Source of the DNA: Plazaster borealis
Taxonomy: Eukaryota; Echinodermata; Asteroidea; Forcipulatida; Labidiasteridae
Assembly (NCBI GenBank): GCA_021014325.1
Contig: CM037473.1
Span: 21,876,822-21,940,821, forward strand
Length of the DNA: 64,000 bases
Reading direction: 5' to 3'
Positions 50,801 to 62,800 of this stretch are shown here, one piece after another (position 1 is the stretch's first letter; each line of letters starts with the position of its first letter). The translations under genes were made by a program, and so were the position numbers. A model generated the notes under the pieces. It did not search any database, was not told the origin of the DNA, and saw only the letters and a program-made list of their open reading frames with translations.

Positions 50801-53800
50801 TAGAGCGAGGTGTTTTTACTGTATGACATGGAACGAAAAGTAATGATATATCATGCCTTAAAGGTTGGGTCATAGATTGGGTTTTTGTCAACGTAATGCT
50901 GATTTACAGGCGATATATTTAAGAAAGATACAATAAAAGTCACATGTGAAAGTTTCAGTTGAATACAGTGTCTACTTGCTAAGAAAACAGTCACGGTATT
51001 TTCACAAGAATGTCGAATCCATCCACGTTTAGCGAGGAGATAGCGGGTACCGGTACCAACTGCATCTGTGGACGCAGCATTCGCGAACGGACACCAACCC
51101 TCAGAAATTTGAGAAACAATTTATGCATGAATCGTCCCTCAGATTCAAATATTTTTGGGTGAAAACTTATCCAAACCAGTTACGTCGAAGGAAATCCTTT
51201 TTTTTTCAAAATAGTTCCAGCAGTGCTTCTCACCAAGTTGTTATGGTAATTACTGTTGGTAGTATTTACCAATCTATGACCTTAAAACGTATTGGGGTTT
51301 TTTTTCTTTCCAGATACTATGCATGGATGACTATGACGTCGCTGATCTTGAACACGAGACCTTACTGCTTGTAGTTGCAAGCACATTTGGAAATGGAGAT
51401 CCACCTGAAAATGGAAAAGTAATAATGGAACAAACAACCAAATAAATAAATGCACGAGGGGGCTAACATACTTTGAACATAATACTGTTGAAAAACTTTA
51501 ATCCAGAGACAAATCTAATGGGGGACTTTTGGAACGCTAGGTGGCAGCAGACTTACCAGGTAAATCCATTGTTCTCGGTAATGTGCGCATGCTCAGAACT
51601 ACGTAAACAATGGCAATTTACCTGGTAAGTCTGCTGCCACCTAGCCTTCCAAAGTCTCCCATAGAAGATGAACACGTGTTGTTTGTAACGTTTTCAAATG
51701 AAAGGGACAAAAGTTTGCAGCTTAAATTAGGCCTAACGCTTTCTTACCAAAAATGCCTAATATTATATATACATTTTAACGTGTACAGGATTTTGCTCGA
51801 TACCTTGTTCAGAAGGCGAATGAACAACAACGCAAAAATGTGAACGACAACAATAAGTAAGTCAAACTATTTCTATGTTTTGTTATGGTTTTACCCATAC
51901 ACCGATGTGTAAAGCATGTTATACTCCGTACTTTTAAAAAAATCCACAGACATATTATGTCTCTATGTTCTTTCCTGACACTTTAGCTTGGACTAAAATG
52001 TATTTAATCGATTATCTGCAATTGATACAGAATTCCAGACAAGCATTTCATGGATGGGTTAGTTTTGTTCTTATATATTGTATTTCAGAGAAGTAAGAAA
52101 ACTAAAACAATGAGCTCTTAAAGGCATCGTACACGTTTGGTTATGACTCAAAACAAATATTAGCATAAAAACTTACTTGGTAACAAGCAACGGAGAGCTG
52201 TTGATAGTATCAAACATTGTAGGAAACGACTCCCTCTGAAGTAACATAGTTTTCGAGAAAGAGGTAATTTCTCACTAAAATAATAAAAAACTTCTTGCAA
52301 GAAGTTTTTATTCCTATCTGAAAGCACACAAATTTGTACAACAAGGGTGTTTTTTCTTTCATAATTTTCTTGCAACTTCGATGACCAATTGAGCCCAAAT
52401 GTTCACAGGCTTGTTATTTTATGCATATGTTGGGATACACCAAGTGAGAACACTGGTCTTTGACAATTTCCAAACGTGTTCAGTGCCTTTAATCATTATG
52501 TTCTGTTACATAATGATCGAATTTTATATGGCATCAATTATTTTACGTCATAGCATTCAAACGAAAGATTGTAATGTCATTTGTACACATTTACCGGCTT
52601 TCTTGTATAAAGTGTTTACTGTGTAGATATGAATGCCTAAGTTGATATTTTTGTTTTCTCTAACATTTACAGTGATTTAGAGCTGACAGACTGTATTGAC
52701 TACGAACAATTCTGTAATCAGCCAGTTCGAATATCTGCTAGGAAGCTCCTGCGAAGGGATTCGGTGGTGTTGATGAATGAACCCACGTTGATACTCAGTG
52801 CTGTGAGGTAAGTGATGCATCAAGGGGTTGGACAGGAATGGACTATTAATTAGTGTATTATTATTATATTATTATTATAAATTTGTGGTGATGAAACCAA
52901 GGATGCCTCATAAGTGACCTTAATCACTGTAGCTCGCAAGTCTGAGGAAACCTGTAAACAAGGGTGCTTGCTATGTGAATAAGAAATACCGGGGTTTTAA
53001 TAACCCACTTCCACGATAAGTGTTCTGGGTTCTTTTACGTGCACTACCAATCCTAGTACACGTGACCTACGGCTTAAATCTACCATCCGAAGGACAAAGC
53101 AATTATGGTAATATTGCTCAAGGACACACGTGCCACGAACGGGACTCGAACCCACACTCTGCTGATCAGAAACACCGGAGATTGAGTCCGGTGCTCTTAA
53201 CCCACCCGGCAACGACACGCCATTTCGTCTCTTATAAACGTTTCAAATTTTCAGTGAAAATAGAATTACAAATATAAATACTTGACTGCTTCTGTTACAC
53301 CATTATGCTTGTATGTACATGTATTTGTTGTGCTGTCAATAAGCTTTTGAGAAAGGTTCTGCTTGGGTCGAAACGCCAGGCAATTAACTATATTTTTGCA
53401 TTTATAATACGTCCTTTTTGTTGGTAATGAAGCAGTTTGCAACTGTCACAGCTAATTATATTTTCTCACATAATATTAATAATGAAAATGTTTTGCATAA
53501 ACTAAATGATCACAATCATGAAAAATATATGCCAATCTAAGGAACTTACTAGCTGAGTTGAGAGATTTAATTTACTTCATTATATTTATTCACAATTGTT
53601 ATTGAACAGGTATTCAGTGTTTGGTCTGGGATCGTCGGCATACCCTAACTTCGTTGCTTTTGGTCACGCTGTTGATGACTTGCTAGGTCAAATGGGAGGA
53701 GAGCGTCTGCTAGAGATCGGTATAGGAAATGAAATGGGAGGTCAAGAGGTTGCCTTCAAACAATGGGCAAAGGAAATATTCAAGGTAATTGTTGTATGCA

Positions 53801-56800
53801 GTATGGGCGCAGTATAATAAAGTAATGCTCGAACTCGGTGATAGACTTCAACACTTTATTCTACAAATTTATGTTCTTATAATACGTCATGCATCTTAGG
53901 CCATACACAAACAAGATCATGTGTGTCTAATTAAAGTATATGATACGACAGTAATTCTTTTGAATAGCACAGCAGGTAGGTGATGGGATTTTGTATTTGA
54001 TGACACAAGTTGACACGTAGAGAAGGGCCTATGTCACGATGAGAAATTAAGATATTTGGCGTTAGGGCCATCGAAGATTTGTCGAGAACACGCAATTTCA
54101 CAGTTTAAAAAATGGCTGCCATTTATTTGTTATTCTGACTATATTTTTTCAAAGAACAAATCTGCGATGGTCCTATAGCTAACTTTCCCATGACATGCTG
54201 TGACTGTGTGCCAAATCCCACGCTTGTATCATCAAAGCCACAATTTCCCAAGATATTTGCCCTACTGCCCCACCATTTTTAAGGCGACCCTTCCTTTTGA
54301 ATAATGTTATCTCAGTGCTTACTTGTATGTCTTACATACAAACAATATTTTGCAAATCATACCAATTAATGTAATAAACGAACTTTAAAAAGCGATTGTT
54401 TTCATTGCATTGTGTATATCATTGGGGTGTCATGTGGCCGAGTGGTTTAGAGCATCGGGTTCAAGTTCCGATGGTTAAGTCATCGAGGTGTGGGTTCGAA
54501 TCCCGGTCGTGACACTTGTATCCTTGAGCAAGATACTTCACTATAATTGCTTCTCTCCACCCAGGGGTACAAATGGGTACCTGCGAGGGTAGAGGTTGAT
54601 ATTGTGTTTGAAAAGCCTTCGGAGCGCCACGGTTGCCCAGGGTTGTATACTCCCCAGGGAGCTGAGAAAGAATAAAGGAATGTTATTGGCCCAATGACCA
54701 GGACACTAATGTAAAGCGCATGAGACGTTATTGTAAAATGCGCTATATAAGAACTAGTTATTATTATGATTATTGTAGATTTCCTGCAAGACATTCTGCA
54801 TCGGAAGTGATGTTAACATTGATAATGTAACAGCATCTATCTCCATGCCCGACGCTACTTGGGCCGCAGAGAAGTTTCGTGTTGTGGTCGTGGACTATCA
54901 GGCTAACCCGGCTAACATTTGCTCAACTTTGAGTCGCGTACATAGCAAAAAGATTCTACCCTGTAAATTCATCTCTAAGTCAAATCTACACAATCCACTA
55001 TCAAGGTAAAAATCAAAGTTTCAGGTAGACTGGTTAAATTTTGGAAGTGATTTTCTAAATTTATGCAATTTTGAACATGTTTTGTCGGCTAATAATGTCT
55101 TTGGGTCTGACACTCCTGCCATCATGAATTACCACTTCCACATCCTAGGGTGGTACCCAGAGCTGTGTATTGAGAGAGTTGCGACATGGAGGGACCAGCT
55201 TTCTCCGGTCACGTGGTTGCTGGACGCCATTTTGTTCCAAATGCAGTACAACCCAATGGGCAGACTAGTCTGGCACCCTGTATTCGCCAATGCATTTTTT
55301 TGAGACAAAATGGCTTCTAATCGCAAGTTGTCGCAACTCTCTCGATATACGGCTCTGGTGGTACCACACCTGTGGCGCCCTCCAGTGTTATATGTAACCA
55401 ATAATGCAGATCAGCGGGATATTCTTCCTACTTCAGGTTGCCCTTGGAAAAAAAAAGTTATGATTAAATAGCCTGCAAAGTCTTTTAAAGCCTACACCAT
55501 GTGTACATGTAGGTCAGCCCTTGTACTCAATAAAATGTTCCTACTTTTGTCCATTGGCCAAATATCATGTCTGGTCATAGACTGAAGAAAAAATGCCTGA
55601 AACTTCAACCGGCAGAAGAAAAAAATGTAAATTTTGTCCGCTGTAGACAATTAGATTAAAGGCATCGTACACGTTTGGTAATTGGAGCCTATTGTTTATT
55701 TCAAACCTATATAGTTTTAAATATATACCATAAAACTAACCAATGTTTTGGGGGATAAAAAGTGATATATTTTTCCATAACCGCAGTTGACTTCGAAGTG
55801 ACAATTTCTCAAAGTGCATTATACTATCTAAAGCTGCAGCAGCCCTGTTCTTCTTACCAATTTAGTTTTTATTGCCATTATTATCAGAGTCATTACCAAA
55901 CGTGTACGATGCCTTTAAAGGCACTGTACACGTTTGGTAATTACTCAAAATATGCCTTAGCATAAAAACTTACTTGGTAACGAGCAACAGAGAGCTGTTG
56001 ATAGTATCAAACATTGTGAGAAACGACTCCCTCTGAAGTAACGTACTTTTTGAGAAAGAGGTAATTTCTCACTAAAATAATAAAAAACTTCTTGCAAGAA
56101 GTTTTTATTCCTATCTGAAAGCACACAAATTTGTACAACAAGGGTGTTTTTTCTTTCATCATTTTCTTGCAACTTCGATGACCAATTGAGCCCAAATGTT
56201 CACAGGCTTGTTATTTTATGCATGTGTTAGGATACACCGAATGAGAACACTGGTCTTTGACAATTACCAAACGTGTTCAGTGCCTTTAAAAAATAACTTC
56301 CAACTCCACCAATCTGAAGGGTATTGTTTTTTGTTTTGTTTTAGGCGAAGCACCATACTCGTTCGACTGAGCACCCAGGGTCACGAAGAACTGAGCTATG
56401 AACCAGGAGACCACGTTGCCATCTCTCCATCCAATGAACAAGCTCTGGTGGAACGAATCATACGCAGAATCGACTGTGGAAAAAACCCAGACGCAGTGAT
56501 TAGGGTAGAACGTCACGAGGCCAGAACAACTCTTCTTGGTAAAACAATATTGACGTTTTGTATCATTTTTTTGTCTCAAAAGTTATTGAAATCTGAAATT
56601 TCTTACCAGACCTTTTGATGTTTTAGGTTTCACTGTTTCAATATTATGTGAGCTTTTTCTGTATGGTATTTAGTGGCGTGGCTCAAAGGGGGCAGTGGTT
56701 TTTTAATTATGTATTTTTAAAAATGTTTTATTCATACTTTTCTGTACATTAGGTGCCCAGACACATTCTAGAAATGAATTCCGGTGGAGACCTATGATAA

Positions 56801-59800
56801 CTAGGGGGCCGCGGCAGACGCCCCCCCCCCCCCAAAAAAAAGGGGGGGAAGAACTAGTCCACCCAGAAAGAAAACAAATGGTGCGCACTAAACAAATAAG
56901 CGCAAAAATGGACCAAAAGGCTTGAATTGGGCCTTCATTTTCAAAATGTCCCCCCTGCGTAACGCGCCGATGTACATTTCCTTTCATATTTCCCCCCCCC
57001 CCAAAAAAAAGAAGAAAAAAAAAATCATATTCGCCCCCCCCCCCAAAAAAAAAGGTACTGAATATGAGCACACCCACTCCTGGAAACACTGGCTATACGT
57101 CACTGTGGTTAATTTTTAAAAACCCTGAACGATTTCTTGGTTCATTTTTCATTTTAGGTACCGTTCGAGCATGGGTTCCACAAAACCGCTTCTTACCTTG
57201 CTCTGTTCGCTATGCACTGTTACATCTCCTTGATATCACCTCAACGCCTTCACCAATGATGCTCAAGACGCTATCCATGCATGCAAGAAGCCCTCTAGAA
57301 CAGAAAAAATTGTCTCGTTTAGGAGAGGTATTTTTTTTTTTTTTTTTTTTTTTTACATTAAAGGTTTTATATAGGATTGGTAGAGCTGACAAAATCGTCG
57401 GAGTCGGTGTTCAACCATATACATGAAATAACAAACCTGTGAAAATTTGGGCTTAAAGGCACTGAACACGTTTGGTAATTGTCAAAGACCAGTCTTCTCA
57501 CTTGGTGTATCCCAATATATGCATAAAATAACAAGCCTGTGAAAATTTTGGCTCAACCATCGAAGTTGCAAGAAAATGTTGAAAGAAAAAACACCCTTGT
57601 TGTACAAATTTGTGTGCTTTCAGATAGGAATAAAAGGCTTCTTGCAAGAAGTCTTTTGTTATTTTAGTGAGAAATTACCTCTTTCTCAAAAACTCCGTTA
57701 GTCAGAGGGAGTCGTTTCTCATAATGTTTTATACTATCAACAGCTCTCTGTTGCTCGTTACCAAGTCAGTTTTTATGCTAATATGTATTTTGAGTAATCA
57801 ACAAACGTGTACAGTGCCTTTAATCCGTTGTGTGAATCATGAGAAATTAGTGAAAACTCATGCACAGTTTTCAGCATGTAAACACATTGTCCTTAATTTG
57901 GTTGTAACAACTAAAATCAGCTGTTACGTTCATTCCAGAGGGAAATATTTCACAGAAAATGGTTCTACATGAACTTCATAATCAGTAAGCTTTCAGACTG
58001 AAAATTTAAAAAAATTGTTTTTTAATCCTTGCCAGTCCTGTAATACCTTTAACTTACAAAATAGTTCTAGTTATTTTTTTACCTTTAAACAATATTTATT
58101 GTTTTGGATGTAAATTAATTTGTATTCTTTAGTTTTCAATCAACACTTTTTACAAATATTCTATTATATGAACATTTTTATCAAATTCTGTGGTCACGTT
58201 TGATGAAACTGTTATTTTGTTTTACTTTCATTTGTTTTTCGATCATCTCTAAAGACAAATTACATGCAACGCAAAACCTTTAGAAAATTGTTTGTCTTAC
58301 TAATCCACTAATCCAAAGAATTTAACTTTGACACTTCATCTTTATCTTTTTCTTTGCACTGATTTGCATGTGTGTTCACCCATTGCACGGTTGCTGTTTG
58401 TCTTGCTGTTATTGGATTGTGATTTGAACTCAGATTCAACAAGAAAACCTGAAGCGGCAAACTCACAATAAGGTGTTGTGTTTTGTTTGTTATAAATTAG
58501 GCCTAGAGCTGGATTCCACAAAAATGTATTTTTATTTATTTAAAGTGAAGCTTCTACACATTTGTTCAAACAATTTTATGATAATTCTGTTGGTAAGTAA
58601 TTGCGTCAGGACGTATCTTCTGTACGCACAAAGTTTTCACTTCTTCCGGCTCCAAAGTAGTCTTGATTGTCGACGTTTGTTTTGTTTATGCAGTCGCAAT
58701 ATGAATTACTGGAGAAGAGATATCTGTATCAAACAAACATCCCAGATCAAAACGAACAAGTTTTGAACAAGATTCGTTGACTTGCCCAATCCCTCCGGGT
58801 GCACTACCACTAAATAGAGAGATACTCATGTGCGGAGTCTCATTATTAAACCCATGGCTTCCATTGTCTCTAATGGTCCATTGACTTTCAACCTGGAGCA
58901 TTTCGGGTACACTAGAGCCCGGCGAATTAAAAAAAACTAGAGTCGCCAATCAAGACTAGCTCCAAAGCTGGCAAACGAGTGTGTGCAATTTTGCACAAAA
59001 ACACCCATTTCATTGTTCAAGGCATTTCTTATGACAGAAACTTATGATTCTGAGAAGACCTTGTGTTTTTTGAACGTATGTAAAAGCCAAGTTCAGTTAG
59101 TAAACTGTTTTTTCCATAAATCCTCTCAATGCAACTCCTATGGGCTTCTGGTAATCAGTGGAGCCAGTTTGTGTGAAGTGGGCGTGGCTTACAGTTTAAT
59201 TACGTCACACTTACGAACAGGATAAAGGAGGCCTTAGATTTGGTTTTGGAAGTTTATGTTTGCCCTTCAAATTCACATTCATATTTTAATAGTGAATTAC
59301 AATCAAAATGTGAAAAAAATATACCTGTTCTGTTTTAGAGGCTACCTATATGTCAGATTGTAAAGATTATTAAAGGAACATTACAGAATTGGTTTTTGCT
59401 AACAAAACAGTTGCTGGCAGTGTAAGCACTTTATATAATCCACCATATACATAAACTGACAAACCTGTAGAAGTTTGAGATCGATCGGCCATCTGGGTCA
59501 CGAGAAAATTGTGAAAAACCGATTTCACATTTGCATGTGTTATATACAATGCATGAATAAAACACTCATGAGCGATAAACTCCAATCGGAAATTAGTTTT
59601 ATTTATTTCTCATCAAATATGGCATTTCAGACAGAAATATTTCTAGGGATGTTTTCTACTATCATCATCATTAGACCGTGTAAGTTTTATGTAAATCTGT
59701 GATCTTAAAGAAAATTTTAATTACCAGTTCTGTAACGTTCCTTTAAACATTATCTCAAAGGCAAGTTTTTTTCTTGTGAAGATGGAGAAATATAATGCTC

Positions 59801-62800
59801 TAATGGCTTGAGAAACACCTGTTTCTGATTGTTGACTTTGTTTTTCTCGTGATCATTAATTAGGGTTCAGCAATGTATGATGAATGGATGCACACATTCC
59901 CCAACCTAGCTGATGTACTCGAGTCATTCCCCACCCTCAGGATACCAGCCTCCATGCTCCTAACCTTGCTCCCACTGCTAAGACCACGATACTACTCCGT
60001 CAGTTCGAGTTCCAGGCTATACCCTGGGGAGGTGCATGTGACCGTTGCCGTTGTTGAGTACAAGTCAAAAGGTACTAATTCCTTAGGCTATCTTTGTTCA
60101 AATTATCATTGGCTTAATTAGAGTGTGTCTCGCTTTTGGCGATACCATACCGGTTCTTCGCAGAACCAACACTTCTTCCAAAATAGTTTTATACATGCCT
60201 GTACCCGCTGTGGTGTTCTTGTATAATTCGTAAAGGGTCAAATTCATAAAGACAAACCGGAGAGTTGTATGTATTGAACTTGGTAACTAGTGTACTTTTA
60301 TTCCATGTAAAACTGTCCATGTGTTTATTTCCCATCATGCACTTGTGCTCAACGGTGTGGCAGATACTATTGCACTAATGCTGTATCTAAATGGTGATGC
60401 AAATAGTATCGGACACTACACCCGCGAGTTTACAACTATAGTTTTTCTTATGACCCACACCATGCAAAGTTTCAACATATCACTTGGATAGCATGTTGTC
60501 AGCAATTGCAGTGCTTTTTCTCAAGACAAAACCACTTCAAATTGCAATCACACCAATCAAAAATTAATACACTGAATACTTTTGTCGCTAAATTACCATT
60601 ACTGCACCAAGATTTTATAATAGATTCTCGAGGTCAACCTAGAAACATAACCCCCCAAAATGCCCCTCACATCATAGTTTACAATTCTCATTCATAATCG
60701 TTTTCAAAAAATTGTATACATTTTTATTGGTTACCAGGAAGTGGTGCTATCAACCGAGGTGTTTGCTCCAATTGGTTAGACTCTCTGGCTGAAGGTGCTA
60801 CCGTACCTTTGTACATCAGAAAGTAAGATATCACATTTTGTTATTAAAGGAACATTACAGAATTGGTTTTTGCTAACAAAACAGTTGCTGGCAGTATAAT
60901 CCACCATATACATAAACTGACAAACCTGTAGAAGTTTGAGATCGATCGGCCATCTGGGTCACGAGAAAATAGTGAAAAACCGATTACACATTACCCATAT
61001 GTTATACAATGCATGAATAAAACGCTCACGAGCGATAAACTCCAATCGGAAATTAGTAGTATTTATTTCTCAGCAAATATGGCATTTCAGACAGAAATAT
61101 TTCTAGGGATGTTTTCTACTATCACCATCATTAGACCGTGTAAGTTTTATGTAAATCTGTGCTCTTAAAAATTGTTTTAATTACCAGTTCTGTAAAGTTC
61201 CTTTAACTGTACAAAGGGTGCACTCAAGTGAATAAAAACTAATTTCCTTTAATTTCATTATTATTGCTTTCATTAGTGCGCGCTTTTATTGATAATGATG
61301 TTTATTACCAAAAACTGGTTCGGTAGAATATAATAAATTTGGGAAAATATATCACTGTAGGCCTATCTATCATTATTGTCAAATTCCGTTACGTTTCGAC
61401 ACCAAACTGGGTCCAAGTTTAACAAGTGTGATATTCAAACAGTGTTGCGTGTAAGCATTTTTCCTCAAGACCTTTTCTACAGAAAAGTGTAGTAAAAGTT
61501 ATGTCATGGTTTAATTTCTATAACTATGTACATTACTTTGGAAGACAATGACAAAATATCACGTTGGGTGTACACACAATAATATATATATATTTTCTAA
61601 ATGACATTAGTTCAGACGGAAATAATTTGTCTGAGAACAGATTTATATATTTTAAAAAAATTCTTACCATTATTCCCCTACTCGGACTTTACGTTCATCT
61701 CAACAGTCATTGCTTACCACAACTTCAAGAGCTTCTTCCATTTTTTATGGTCAAAGATCATTTTCTTACGCTGCTCCATTTCTTTGGAATAGTCTTCCTG
61801 TGCATATTCGCTAGGCTAATTCATTACACTGTTTTAAGTCTCTGTTAAAAACTCATTTGTTTGAAGCTGCTTATTTGTAATCTGCTTACTTGTAATGTAT
61901 CTTTCACTCATTGAATATTTTATTCTTCTCTTTATGCGCTTATAGAGGCTTTTGCATTAGGCGCTTTGCAAATGTCTTTTTGTTGTTATTATTATTATTA
62001 TTGTTATAGGGAGTCTTCTTTCAACATGCCGAAGGATAAACGATCCCCAATGATCCTGGTGGGTCCCGGAACTGGCATTGCCCCCTTTCGCAGCTTCTGG
62101 CAGCAACGTCAGTTTGACATTTCTGAATCTGTGTCAACAGCAGATACCAATGGCAAAATATCCGAATACCCATTCGGTGATGTCACACTGGTATTTGGCT
62201 GTAGACATTCCAAACTAGATAACATTTTTAAAGAGGAAAAACAAATTGCGAAGACGGAGGGCGCTCTCACAGACGTATGGACGGCTTTCTCACGAGAGGT
62301 GCATCTCCCAAGAGTAAGTCGTTAAAAAAAATCAGTTTAGTTATATAAGTCCTTTGTGCAAGAGGCTCCAAATCAAATTAAGTTGTTTGATGTACGCAAT
62401 TTCCTTTAGATAGAGTCCCTATATGATTCTGAAAAGCAAATTTCAAGTCTGTAACCTCACGTTAAAATGGTGTAAAATGTAATTGTATTTGGTACTCTCT
62501 CGGAGCGAAACATGACGTCATTGGATGTCACTGGCATCCAATTTGTTGTGACAATAAAGTGGTCTGTACATTCCAAGGAAGAATTTTTCGTCAGTCAAAA
62601 ATAATGTCAAATTCAACGCCGTTTTTATTGAATATCATGGAAAGTCAAGAATGATCTAAAAACAAAATGTACAGACCCATGTTTGAAATGTGACGTCATT
62701 GGATGTTTTTGGATGTTGACAAAATTTCGCACTGGAAGACATCAAATACAATGGGATTTTACACCGTTTTAACGTGAGATAAGAAGCTGGCAAATTTCCT

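Noticed and set aside
54427..54514. tRNA gene
   Set aside because: The cloverleaf-like head with A and B boxes continues into a SINE body and tail and has two diverged family members in antisense.
56703..57089. 128-codon minus-strand glycine/phenylalanine frame
   Set aside because: It arises from runs of C and A in low-complexity sequence.
58688..58780. Short frame [19 protein letters not shown]... after an acceptor-like tract, considered as an extra NOS exon
   Set aside because: Exon 18 joins exon 19 in phase with a normal NOS alignment, and this frame would add a premature stop.
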